64,000 nucleotides of DNA, from assembly GCF_045679555.1 (NCBI RefSeq), contig NC_092122.1:10747543-10811542 (forward strand), written 5' to 3'. The notes beneath the pieces were generated by a model that searched no databases, was not told the DNA's origin, and saw only the letters and a list, made by a program, of their open reading frames with translations. Below, piece by piece: positions 1 through 26,069 of this stretch (position 1 is the stretch's first letter; every line of letters starts with the position of its first letter). Position numbers and translations under genes: made by a program. Origin of the DNA: Salvelinus alpinus. Its lineage: Eukaryota > Chordata > Actinopteri > Salmoniformes > Salmonidae.

Positions 1-2063
1 GTGGCAGGCAGAATCCCTTAACCCATGAAATTGATCTGATTACCTCGCCAATGGGTCATAAAAGAAAGGAGTTGGATTTGCTGACGCTGCATTCCCCCTT
101 TTCCCATCACGTCTGTGGTCGATATGGCTTGATTTGGAGAGGAGCTGTTACATAGAATGAATAGGATACGAAATTAAGGGCATCACAGTCGCGCTATCAT
201 GGGCAGAGCTCGAGCGGTTATTTACATGCGGAGAACAGAACGGGCTGGGAAATCGCGCGCCGTTCTATTGATTTATGCTGAATGCTTCCCCAACAGCTGT
301 GTTTTGGAGATAGGGAGGCTGGCCACTCACATAATCACGAGGTGGGTTACCTTTTAAGTAAGGATGCAATCTGCCTCCAATCTTCAAATCAGGCCACGAC
401 AGAGATGTGCAGCACACTGAGCGTGGCTTGAAATGTTGATATGTCGAAGGTCTTTGTTTGTGTGTTTATGAAGTTCTCAAATGATGTTAGCTACCTGGCG
501 GACTATCAGCGTTGGGGATTTATGTAGACTAGTTTTATCTGTATGCTAATTAGCAATAACACCGTGTTATGTAAAAATTAGTAAATAAATGCACCAACTG
601 TCAATGGAATTTTTGGTAAAATACTCCCTAAGAGAACTACATTTTATGGTGTTTTAAAGCAGAGGAACCGAAAACAGTAGCATCCAAATGGAGGCGGTGT
701 GGGCCTGGCGATGCGGCGGTTAAGAGAGAGAAGGTGAATAGCGATCACACGGATAAGCATCCCTCTCACTTAGTTGACAGAGTACCTTCATCTCTTTTTC
801 TTGTCATTGAAGCTAAAGCATTACCGAAAACATCATCTGTACTCGAGGTACAATGTTCCAAAATCTTTTCTCATTTGAATCATTCTAAGAAATATACCAC
901 ATTTTTCAAGTTTCATTCACACCGAGAATAATTTCACGCCCTCGTTTTGGTTCTAAGAATCTGAACTGGTTCACATAGTTAATTGAGTACAACAAGAAGC
1001 GTTGTTCTTGAAAAGATCAGAGAATATTGTGGCATTAGTCATTTTATACATGTGGCCTATATTTATAGGCTATATTTCACATGCCCCAACTCGACGTCTC
1101 AAATTAAGGCATGCATGATATCGTTTTGAATTATTTGAAAATGCCTGTCTTCGGGTGTAATTTTTTCTCTATTTCAGCGTATATCAAAATCATTGTTATT
1201 ATTATTATTATTAATACATGTAATAAATAGTTGTTCGTTTATTTCATTTAAATGATCCTGTAACACACATGGAAGTCCGAATGCGTTTCTCTCTCCCTCG
1301 CTTTTTTATTTTATTTTCCTCCGTCTTCATCAAGATAATAATAATGTATTCCAGTGGTGACTGGAGTGAAGTAGGTCCAGCGCGTAGAGAGAGTGCCGCG
1401 TGCTGCCCGCTGCCCAAGGTGGTTTCCTCTGGTTCACCCTGGATCCGCGCCTCGCGGCTGTTTGGACAGCTTTACCTGCTACATTAGAATGAAACTGTAA
1501 AACCTAAACCCATCAATAGTCTCCTAAGCCAAATCCCGGCACTTTAATTAAATGGTATTTGTGGGCCTTCCTGGTTTTTAATTTGCCCCAAAACTGGGTT
1601 ACAGCGCAAGAGCGTCAGGGAAGCTTGCTTTAGAATGTGCTCCCTGTTTTAATGATGATGCTTCATTGGTTGGACACACATATGATCAACCTCAAAAAAT
1701 ATTTAGAAAGTAATAGATACAATTTATAGTAATTATTTGAATAGCTTATATGGTATTATCAATATGCATATTATTATTATTATTAGTAAATATATTTGTA
1801 GTTAGCCTATGGGAGGCAAAATGTGGACACTGTAAACAAAGAGATGCTATCATCACTCTGACAATGAAATAATCCGGTGGTGTCTTAAATTCTCACCCTC
1901 GGTGAAATCTTCTGATTTTAATCAGTGTTCCCTGACATAATCACTCACAAATGATCTCCCCAATCTTCTTCTGTGCCCGCCACCAGGCAACATTTATGAA
2001 TCAGACGCAGTGTAGTAGACTAGACATCTGCTTTTTATTTGGTTTGTTTTGGTTATTTTATCA

Positions 2064-2199
<136 letters not shown>

Positions 2200-3104
2200 A
2201 CAGGGCCCCCCTTCTGTTGTGACAGTGGTGGGGATTACAAATGACAACTTTTAAAGGGGACCCGTTTTTATTCCACTCTCCTTCCCTCTTGACACTGAAG
2301 CTTGGCGAATCACGTCTTGGGAGAGGTTCCATGTCCCACTCTGTAAGCTTCCAGTCATCCAGACAAGAAACAAAAAAACATGATCAGGATTTTTACATTT
2401 ACTGTCATGTGTTGCCTCGGAGCACCTATAACGCATAGCCTACTTGGTGGATAATGGAGCGCGATACTTTTCAAGAGGATAATTACACGAGTCCGTTGAC
2501 AGCTCGACAATGGCGGTGAGATTGTTCGATCTGAGGCGGTACAGCAGTTTCCATACAGGTTCAGTCTCAGGTTCGCTTGAGTGAGACATGCTCTCAGGGT
2601 ATCATGGAGATTTGGTGCTTTGCCAAATCAGCAATATTTCTGTTTCTCACACATTAACCCCGTACACCCGACTGAGAACGGCCTTGGTAAAATGCACAAC
2701 CTTCAAAAGACTAAAAGGCCATCTACGAATATCACATATGTAGCTACCCTATTCTGTAAAATAGGCCTACCTCATTGCATAAGATGGATGTGGCAGTTAT
2801 TGTTGTGGTCATGCTCTGAATATCAAATGGTCCCATGGAGACCCTGACAAAATGCATTTCATATATCCATTTCCTTCGTGTCAGTTTGCATTCGTGATAG
2901 TGCACTTTGGAAAATGATATGGTATCAATTTTTATGGGAATGCAAGGCTATTAATAAAATCTGCCTTTTCTCCCCTTGTAATGTTTGTATGCATACAACT
3001 CACCATACGATGTCTTAATGATTTTAATTCGCAGTGAACGCCCAGCATACCTGGTTATAGAATTGTGCCATTAAATAATTTGAATTTTACTCACTGGAAA
3101 AGGG

Positions 3105-3240
3105 CGCGCGCATTTCCTCTCCAGAACAGCCTGCGCGCTCTGCTCTGCTCGCTGAGAGGGTTCATTTCCTGGAGGTGACGTCACGTCCAGTGGCGTCGTA
3201 GAGGCTGCCTGTGTCAGTGCTTTGCGCAGCACCAGAAAGA
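3105..3240. promoter_or_regulatory. CpG-rich segment with a consensus CRE
   Basis: A local GC- and CpG-rich block in otherwise AT-rich upstream DNA contains a perfect palindromic CRE, TGACGTCA, at 3176-3183. It also has several GCGC motifs and a dense run of CpGs. Such a block could be a proximal element or an alternative or divergent promoter. That is an inference from composition and one motif. Confidence 0.4.
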
Positions 3241-4379
3241 ACATCCCCCTATTCTACAATGATGCTGCCAATCGGAGAGTATGGGATAGCCAAACTGGGA
3301 ATTAGATACAAAATACCTCCCCACGGGGCAGCCCACCCCTCCCACCTATTACTGTGCAATCAAGTGGAACAAGGCGAGAGTACACTGCAGCATTCATACC
3401 TGACATTGGCATATGGAATAATTAGATGATCTGGCCTATGGTGTCAATATGAATATATTTAATTGGTCAATTCAAGATCATACACTATAGAACGCATGAA
3501 TGACTTGGTATTGTAAAAAAAAATGAGCTGCATCAAGTTACATTTAATGCAGTCTTTTTGAATGAATAATGACATGTCAGGGCATTTGCTGCTTGTCTAT
3601 CTGTGTGTTGGGGGAGAGACTAGAGGTCGAATACTCTGGGAGAATACTCTCTCTCTCGCTCAGTCTGTTTAAGCCAGCTGAGGAGTCAGGCAGTAATGCA
3701 GTGGAGTGTTTTCAGACTGCAGTTCAGCCACTCTGGCGTCCTAGCCCGCCCCTGCTCTGTGAAGCGAGGAAATCAGTCCAAATTGGGGAGTTAAATCGTA
3801 GCCTGCCATTATAATAACGCGCCTGTCACCGCGAGAGGACGCACTGTCACAATTTTAAGAAAATGGGCGTCCAACAACCTGCCAGGCTGCCACTGGTCCC
3901 TCGTTATTGAGCAACAGGCTTCACGTCTCTTTCTATTTATATATTTTGTTCATGACAAGCCCGGAAATATTATTGTGGCCAGCAGGATTCATTGATACAG
4001 ATACTGCATTAAAAAGCAGTCTACTTTAGAATAGAAAATAATAGAATGTAATTCAACTGATGTGTTGTTTTTCATGAAGTCTTCATGAGATGTGCATTTA
4101 AGATGTTCATATTTACATATTTAGTATAGTCTATATATCCATATTTTGTTATAAAAAAGAACTTTATTATGGGTTATAATTGAGTTATAATGAACAATAT
4201 ATTGTGTATAATGGGCATGAAGGCGTTTGTGTACCGGTATTTGCTTTAAAAAAATATATAATCTGTACATGAAAATAAATGTATTTACTATTGGTGAGAC
4301 TCTTGCAGGGTCTGTGAAAGAAAAATCCTTTCAGCAGTTCTTGGTCATCTCTCCTGGCCCACTATATTCAATTAGGGCT

Positions 4380-4614
4380 AGCAGGGCAGGCCCCTCCCCC
4401 ACTGATGACACTGACAGACCCTCCTTAAGTTGCGTCGCGCCACAGCTGTCTGCAAGCATTGAGCTGCCTGGCGCCATCCTGAAAGAATGCCTTCACTGTA
4501 AAAAAAAAAAAACAGAGAAAGAGCGAGAGAGAGAGAGAGAGAGACATACAAACACTGGGACGGAGAGAGTTCAGAAAGAGCTATAGAGAGTGAGTGAGAG
4601 CTAGAGAGAGAGAG

Positions 4615-4653
<39 letters not shown>

Positions 4654-4659
4654 AGCGAA
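4380..4659 (+). promoter_or_regulatory. gata3: probable gata3 core promoter and noncoding exon 1
   Basis: GATA3 genes in vertebrates have a noncoding first exon, with the start codon in exon 2. Here a CpG-containing unique stretch at 4400-4495, with an E-box (CAGCTG), leads into a purine tract. A good splice donor, GTAAGT, lies at 4660, which would end exon 1 at 4659. I see no TATA box at a convincing distance. The transcription start cannot be fixed from sequence, so the left boundary is nominal. 5' RACE or RNA-seq would decide it. Confidence 0.4.
4500..4651. repeat. (GA)n purine tract next to the gata3 start region
   Basis: A run of 12 A residues is followed by a long, partly interrupted GA repeat that becomes nearly pure from about 4600 to 4650. 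It ends 9 bp before a possible exon 1 donor, so it may lie within the first exon or core promoter. GA/CT tracts can form triplex (H-DNA) and are length-polymorphic. That is general knowledge, not shown here. Confidence 0.95.
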
Positions 4660-5058
4660 GTAAGTGGAGAGGGTTGCCGCTGCGCACAAACAGAGATTTG
4701 ATCTGTGAGTTCGGTGCTAGTCAGTTTGCACTAAGCCACCTACTGCAAACAAGGCTGCGTCTAAACATATACCTCTACAACTTGTTGAATCGGCTTAATA
4801 ATATAGAAACTTTGTCAGGGAAAAGTTTAGGAACTTTTGAGTGGGACTGGATACGACCTTGGACTTATTCATGACAACATTCAAGTGAAACATTATTTTT
4901 TGATGTATGTTTTGAACAATTTTGTTTTATTTATTATACCGGCATATTCACGTTAATGTGAATCCCTGCCAAATAATCGCATTTGAATAGACTGAAAATA
5001 ACATCTACATAGGGGGAACAACTTATTTTTTAAATACATTTTTACTTTTCATTTCCAG

Positions 5059-5173
5059 GTGAACGAAGGTAACGAAGAACTGTGGATTAAACAAAGCAGG
5101 AATTCGGACAGATTTTTTCTTACTTGACTTGAATCGGTTCACTCCGGTGTATATGAACGTTTGCTAAAAAGCT
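5059..5173 (+). other. gata3: gata3 5' UTR segment in exon 2
   Basis: A pyrimidine-rich stretch ending TTTCCAG at 5052-5058 is a good splice acceptor. Exon 2 would then start at 5059 and carry 115 nt of leader before the start codon. The leader contains an upstream ATG at 5153 that opens a four-codon reading frame closed by TAA at 5165-5167, six bases before the main ATG. If the leader is instead unspliced, the same upstream frame is still present. Confidence 0.55.
5153..5167 (+). CDS. minimal upstream ORF in the gata3 leader
   Basis: ATG AAC GTT TGC TAA encodes Met-Asn-Val-Cys. It terminates 6 nt before the gata3 ATG at 5174. Such a short frame so close to the main start would make re-initiation inefficient, and leaky scanning would be the likelier route. 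Whether it is translated is unknown. The reading frame is seen directly; its role is inferred. Confidence 0.4.
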   Translation: MNVC

Positions 5174-15583
<10,410 letters not shown>

Positions 15584-16119
15584 AAGACCCCAACGGTACC
15601 ACCCACCTCCCAGAACCCCTCAATCAACAACCAACCCCCCCCCATCCTCTTACTCCCAGTTCTTTTCGCTTACCTGAATCCCAAGCTGAAAGACAACCAA
15701 ACTGCTCTCTGCTACCCATAACCAACCGCTCTGCTCCATCACCAAGCCGCCTATGATCTGACCTCATTGTGAGGGAGACAGGCTCTATGGGTCCTTGCTT
15801 TTGTTCAGTTGTCTCTTTTTTAATCTTTATCAAGTGTATCTACTGCGATCCTCAAAGCCTGGCAGACTGACTTCACTGACTGTGGTTTTCCGACTCCTCG
15901 GAAGACCGTTGTTGTTCTCCGACCTGGGAGAAAAGATCCTGAAGCTTCACCCACTCACTGACTGTCCTCCCAGCTGATAACCCCCAATTCCGGAATCCCA
16001 TTTGTGTTCAAACATGTTTCATGGGAAAAGCAAAGATTATTAACAATCATTACAAAAGCTACAACTTTTATGATGCCCCCCTCCCCTCCCCACCCTACTT
16101 CACACACCTGTATGACAGG

Positions 16120-16120
<1 letters not shown>

Positions 16121-16152
<32 letters not shown>
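16121..16152. repeat. poly(C) run in the gata3 3' UTR
   Basis: Thirty-two consecutive C residues follow a C-rich lead-in (about 16076-16095) and precede CCACCACCCC. The exact length is liable to sequencing error. In RNA it would be a potential binding site for poly(C)-binding proteins; that role is inferred. Confidence 0.9.
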
Positions 16153-16551
16153 ACCACCCCTGAGCCGTGAGAAGAAGAGAGGAGATTAACTTTAAATATA
16201 TTTGTACAAATTGTATGAAATACAGTACATTTAATGAAGACTTTTTAATTGAGTAAAATGCCCCTGGGCAGCTAACGACAGAAGGGTACGAGTCAAGGCA
16301 AGAAGAGACACTGCGGCTGGAGAGTAGAGGAAGAGAGGATGCCTCTGCTTCCTGGAGAGAGGGATGAGAGGGAGGAGAGGAAAGAACAGATAAAGGGACA
16401 GGCCTTCACTTTCACCTGCTGGAAAACATGTTTGATGCATTAAGCTTCTAGAGAGTCTATTGTTCTGACTGCAGGCGTCTCTTTTTTGGATGTGCTATAG
16501 GTCTCGGGCTGTTGGTTTGTGTTCACATGCTAGCACATACACACATATTCA

Positions 16552-16644
16552 CACATCATACTTTCACATACACACACAAACACACATCATACTTTCACAT
16601 ACACACACAAACACACATCATACTTTCACATACACACACAAACA
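16552..16644. repeat. 31-bp tandem repeat, three copies, in the 3' UTR
   Basis: The unit CACATCATACTTTCACATAC plus CACACAAACA begins at 16552, 16583 and 16614 with essentially no differences between copies, which suggests recent expansion. Confidence 0.92.
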
Positions 16645-16892
16645 CACACTGCCACATTGGATAACCTGAAAGACTTTCTTCCGGCCCACAGATTATATGC
16701 ATTGTGAAAAAAGTTCCTGTATTTGTTATTTGTATGTATAATTCAGAGTACCAAAAATACGAAAGAAACAAAGATGTAGAATTATTTCTTTATGTTATGC
16801 AGACTGAATGGTTGTAAAAATTTAATAATAATCACTAGTGTAAAAAATGACTGATTTTTTGTTTGGTAATTATTATTATTTTCTTTGAAAAG

Positions 16893-16898
16893 AATAAA
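16893..16898 (+). terminator. gata3: gata3 polyadenylation signal
   Basis: Canonical AATAAA, followed within 30-90 bp by GT-rich sequence expected of a downstream element. A second AATAAA at 17082-17087 could serve as a distal alternative. Confidence 0.75.
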
Positions 16899-16920
16899 CT
16901 AGTTTAATCTCTGTTGAAAT

Positions 16921-19472
<2,552 letters not shown>

Positions 19473-19757
19473 AGTTAGGGATGAGTTTCAGGTAGAGTAG
19501 GGATGGAGGCATATGTGTCATGGAAGGTGTTGATGTTCAGTAATGAGCTACTCTTAGGGATGAATCTGACCTATGTTGTGCCCCATGCCATGCTCCAGTG
19601 CTCTCCATCCAAGTGTGACCAAGTATGGGGTACACACAGGGTGAACCGGGGTCCACTGGAGGTCAGACGGAGCTCTGGGTGAGGTGTGTGTGTACTGAGT
19701 GAATGACTGAGTGAGTTAGTGTGTATGTGTGTGTGTGTACTGAGTGAATGACTGAGT

Positions 19758-21671
<1,914 letters not shown>

Positions 21672-22225
21672 GCCCATGAACATGGATGTAGGCCTAAAGG
21701 CTAGCTATAGGCCCATGAACATGGATGTAGGCCTAAAGGCTAGCTATAGGCCCATGAACATGGATGTAGGCCTAAAGGCTAGCTATAGGCCCATGAACAT
21801 GGATGTAGGCCTAAAGGCTAGCTATAGGCCCATGAACATGGATGTAGGCCTAAAGGCTAGCTATAGACCCATGAACATGGATGTAGGCCTAAAGGCTAGC
21901 TATAGGCCTATGAACATGGATGTAGGCCTAAAGGCTAGCTATAGGCCCATGAACATGGATGTAGGCCTAAAGGCTAGCTATAGGCCCATGAACATGGATG
22001 TAGGCCTAAAGGCTAGCTATAGGCCCATGAACATGGATGTAGGCCTAAAGGCTAGCTATAGGCCCATGAACATGGATGTAGGCCAAAAGGCTAGCTATAG
22101 ACCCATGAACATGGATGTAGGCCTAAAGGCTAGCTATAGGCCTATGAACATGGATGTAGGCCTAAAGGCTAGCTATAGACCCATGAACATGGATGTAGGC
22201 CTAAAGGCTAGCTATAGGCCTATGA
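21672..22225. repeat. 39-bp minisatellite, 14 copies
   Basis: Fourteen near-identical tandem copies of a 39-bp unit (CATGAACATGGATGTAGGCC plus TAAAGGCTAGCTATAGGCC). The unit length is divisible by 3 and one frame stays open over the array, from 21676 to a stop after 22236, repeating MNMDVGLKASYRP. No leader, promoter or family similarity supports a real protein. Copies differ at only a few positions, so the array is young. Confidence 0.97.
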
Positions 22226-24028
22226 AAGCCATAACATAACACGTTTTTTTGTTGATTTCAGCAGTAGATGGTAGATATGCAGATATTGGAATTGTGTTAC
22301 TGCTATGTAGACCTATTCTGTTCTGTAATACCAAGTGCCACTGCCAAACCTGAAATTCCCATGGGAACAAAGTTATTCAATAGGCTACTTTGAGCCAGGT
22401 ACTGTTTAGATTGTTCCTCACATCATACCATTGTGTTGCCCACATCACCAAGGCATGACCTCAGGGAAAACATAAAGTCTTTGGTTTAAAAATGTTTCTT
22501 CACCCTGTCACACTGGCATCAGTTCAACCACGTCACCTCCCGATCACTCCAAAGGAATGTGATTTATGAATAGTGAAGAACAAATGCGTGAGGATACTTG
22601 TTTGTAACAAACTGATAATGCAGGTGGTAGTGAGTTCACACGTCTTTTATAAAGATCGTTCTAGCTAGCCCCTCCAATATGAATGTTTTCACTCTAGCCA
22701 AAACATGTGATGAATGCATGTCTTACTGTGGGAGTTCTCTCACTTCTACAAGCTTTGTTCAAGTCCCCTTCACCACTTTGTAAAGGGCTGCCATGTGCTT
22801 CATTGTCTTCTTAACAATCGTAAATTTGAACCATAATCTCCCGTCACAACATTGCAGATAAAAGATAATTATCTCCTTTTGTGAGGTGCCTTCAGGCTCC
22901 TTTGGCCGGCCTAGCAGACAACATGCCTAAACCCTCATCATCCCACACACAACCGATGACTGCAGCTAGTCAGCCTGCCTGCTTGATGCGAGAAACGTCA
23001 ACCTACGAAGTAAAACGCTCTAGATGTTTGTGTGTGTACGTGTGGGTGTGTGTGAGGCTGTGTGTGCACCTGTGTGTGTGTGTGTGAGGCAGTGGAGGCT
23101 GGTGACTCTGGACCCTTTATGGCATGACAGTGATTAATCAGTTGTAAAAAGGTTTCATATGGGCTATGATGGGACCAGTTTTTCTAACCAGGTCATATGG
23201 TTTTAAAAACTTCCTGGCCCTGGGGGGGATGAAACCCCTGTCAAACTGCAGCTCCCTTATATTTGTTCATATCAATTATATTTAGACCGGATTAGAGGGG
23301 GGGGGGGGTTCCTCCACCCAGACACATAGACAACAGAACTCACATAGCGGAGCTTGCTTTATGCATGTTTGTATCATGCAGGCCTATGCAACTGTAGGCC
23401 ATATAAAACATTTACTCACGTCTGTCATCGCTATTATGTTGACTGATTCATTCCAGTGAATAATTTTGGATTAACAACGTATAGGCAGCCTAGCCAGCCC
23501 CATTTAGAATATTAACTAAATTTGATCACATTCACATTTTCTCCTCACAAATAAATGGACTATAAATACATAACGTTACCAATTAGTTTACCCTGACCAG
23601 ATGGACCGGGCCCATAGGCTGTATGCATCTGCTCTTATTAGTAGCCTACAGTTGATCAGACTGAAAAATACTCTCGTTTTCATCCCATACAGCATGTCAG
23701 ATGACTAACGTTTCAGTGTAGAGTTTTTGATTGGGTCTGTCCGGAGTGATTATGTGTTAACATCTTTGCTAAATAAATTCCCGGAGGAAAGTGTAAAGCC
23801 TATTTGAACGAACGTGAAAAAATGCGCTGTGTCAACCTCTCTCTCTTAATCTACATTTTATTGGATGGTGCGATGGAAGCTATCAAATAATTCGGAAAAG
23901 ACAGTCAAAAGTTTGATATGTGGGTATTTATATGCTCCCTGCATTTGTTTGGCCGTTTAGCTGAACGATCGATTCTTCAGGTCACTGTACCCACCTTTCG
24001 ACCAAGGCTCAGACTTTCCAAAAAGCAG
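22226..24028. other. intergenic, no gene recognised
   Basis: Low-confidence unique sequence. A short GT-rich stretch lies near 23030-23090 and a G-run at about 23298-23308. The segment from 23090 begins CAGTGGAGGCTGGTGACTC, which resembles the edge of a common salmonid palindromic element, but the interior does not clearly match. Confidence 0.55.
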
Positions 24029-24262
24029 GCAAGGCCAGCAATACAGGCAAGGCCAGCAATACAGGCAGCGCCAGCAATACAGGCAAGGCCAGCAATACAG
24101 GCAAGGCCAGCAATACAGGCAGAGCCAGCAATACAGACAAGGCCAGCAATACAGGCAGAGCCAGCAATACAGGCAAGGCCAGCAATACAGGCAGGGCCAG
24201 CAATACAGGCAAGGCCAGCAATACAGGCAGGGCCAGCAATACAGGCAAGGCCAGCAATACAG
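24029..24262. repeat. 18-bp minisatellite, 13 copies
   Basis: Thirteen copies of an 18-bp unit, GCAAGGCCAGCAATACAG, with variants at two adjacent positions (AAGG, AGAG, AGCG, AGGG). One frame reads ARPAIQ repeats and the opposite strand reads Leu/Pro/Val/Ala; neither has support as a gene. Confidence 0.97.
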
Positions 24263-24267
24263 GAGGC

Positions 24268-24467
24268 TTGATGAAAGGCTCCCTGTTAACCAGCTATACT
24301 TTTGATACCAGGTGGTATTGATAAAAGTCTCCCTGTTAACCAGCTGTACTTTTGATACCAGTTGGTATTGATGAAAGGCTCCCTGTTAACCAGCTGTACT
24401 TTTGATACCAGTTGATATTGATGAAAGGTGTGTTAACCAGCTGTACTTTTGATACCAGTTGTTATTG
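24268..24467. repeat. 50-bp tandem repeat, four copies
   Basis: Units start TTGATGAAAG at 24268, 24318, 24368 and 24418, each containing CCTGTTAACCAGCTGTACTT and TTGATACCAG. The last copy lacks a few bases. The array starts 6 bp after the 18-bp minisatellite, making a compound locus. Confidence 0.93.
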
Positions 24468-25003
24468 AACTCTCTCACCTTTTCGTCCTTCTTCATGAAA
24501 CTGATCTCAGGCAGAGGTCGACCCTGGCTTTTAATTCACACCTTTTCCATGTACCCCAGAGAATGAAAGGGGTTCTTCAACAAAAAGTCCACAACATTTT
24601 GATACTGAAGATATCAAGGCTAATTGTTTATTTTTAAAAATAAATTGCACTAACTGAACACAAAAATAAAGTTCTAAAACTAAGAAAACAATTTATAATA
24701 TACCTCTTCCGTCTCCTGTAATTTGAACAAAACTCATTTAAATTTGTTATACACTGCTCAAAAAAATAAAGGGAACACTTAAACAACACAATGTAACTCC
24801 AAGTCAATCACACTTCTATGAAATCAAACTGTCCACTTAGGAAGCAACACTGATTGACAATAAATTTCACATGCTGTTGTGCAAATGGAATAGACAAAAG
24901 GTGGAAATTATAGGCAATTAGCAAGACACCCCCAAAAAAGGAGTGATTCTGCAGGTGGTGACCACAGACAACTTCTCAGTTCCTATGCTTCCTGGCTGAT
25001 GTT

Positions 25004-25567
25004 TTGGTCACTTTTGAATGCTGGCGGTGCTCTCACTCTAGTGGTAGCATGAGACGGAGTCTACAACCGACACAAGTGGCTCAGGTAGTGCAGTTCATCC
25101 AGGATGGCACATCAATGCGAGCTGTGGCAAAAAGGTTTGCTGTGTCTATCAGCGTAGTGTCCAGAGCATGGAGGCGCTACCAGGAGACAGGCCAGTACAT
25201 CAGGAGACGTGGAGGAGGCCGTAGGAGGGCAACAACCCAGCAGCAGGACCGCTACCTCCGCCTTTGTGCAAGGAGGTGCACTGCCAGAGCCCTGCAAAAT
25301 GACCTCCAGCAGGCCACAAATGTGCATATGTCAGCATATGGTCTCACAAGGGGTCTGAGGATCTCATCTCGGTACCTAATGGCAGTCAGGCTACCTCTGG
25401 CGAGCACATGGAGGGCTGTGCGGCCCCACAAAGAAATGCCACCCCACACCATGACTGACCCACCGCCAAACCGGTCATGCTGGAGGATGTTGCAGGCAGC
25501 AGAACATTCTCCACGGCGTCTCCAGACTCTGTCACGTCTGTCACATGTGCTCATGTGCTCAGTGTGA
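25004..25567 (+). pseudogene. chimeric Tc1-like transposase fragment, left arm
   Basis: Residues 1-109 (up to about 25331) are an N-terminal Tc1-like DNA-binding domain with helix-turn-helix character ([20 protein letters not shown]) and a basic RRRGGGRRR linker. After the junction the frame reads the antisense of the same transposon's catalytic region, so the remaining 78 residues are nonsense. The protein lacks the DDE catalytic core and cannot be an active transposase. Confidence 0.85.
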
Positions 25568-26069
25568 ACCTGCTTTCATCTGTGAAGAGCACAGGGCGCC
25601 AGTGGCGAATTTGCCAATCTTGGTGTTCTCTGGCAAATGCCAAACGTCCTGCACGGTGCTGGGCTGTAAGCACAACCCCCACCTGTGGACGTCGGGCCCT
25701 CATACCACCCTCATGGAGTCTGTTTCTGACCGTTTGAGCAGACACATGCACATTTGTGGCCTGCTGGAGGTCATTTTGCAGGGCTCTGGCAGTGCACCTC
25801 CTTGCACAAAGGCGGAGGTAGCGGTCCTGCTGCTGGGTTGTTGCCCTCCTACGGCCTCCTCCACGTCTCCTGATGTACTGGCCTGTCTCCTGGTAGCGCC
25901 TCCATGCTCTGGACACTACGCTGACAGACACAGCAAACCTTTTTGCCACAGCTCGCATTGATGTGCCATCCTGGATGAACTGCACTACCTGAGCCACTTG
26001 TGTGGGTTGTAGACTCCGTCTCATGCTACCACTAGAGTGAGAGCACCGCCAGCATTCAAAAGTGACCAA
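25332..26069 (-). pseudogene. Tc1-like transposase fragment, right arm, frame-broken
   Basis: On the minus strand this starts at 26069 with the same N-terminal domain as the left arm and continues through [12 protein letters not shown], which contains the first catalytic Asp. The frame then breaks at about 25551, at a tandem eight-base duplication (AGCACATG twice). It resumes in another frame through MVWGGISL to about 25332, where the junction cuts off the rest. The second Asp and the Glu of the DD34E triad are missing. Confidence 0.85.

Larger units (their letters stand above)
15584..16920 (+). other. gata3: gata3 3' UTR
   Basis: About 1.3 kb runs from the stop to just past the poly(A) signal at 16893. 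It contains a run of 32 C residues (16121-16152), a 31-bp unit repeated three times (16552-16644) and AT-rich stretches near the end. Transcript ends are inferred from the poly(A) signal and a GT-rich downstream region (16925-16985). Confidence 0.75.

Noticed and set aside
21676..22239. 187-codon open frame of a 13-residue repeat
   Set aside because: The frame stays open only because the 39-bp unit has no stop and is divisible by three; no promoter, signal or homologous protein is visible.
23918..24271. Ala/Arg/Pro/Ile/Gln repeat protein
   Set aside because: It is a translation of the 18-bp minisatellite; the part before the array has no recognisable domain.
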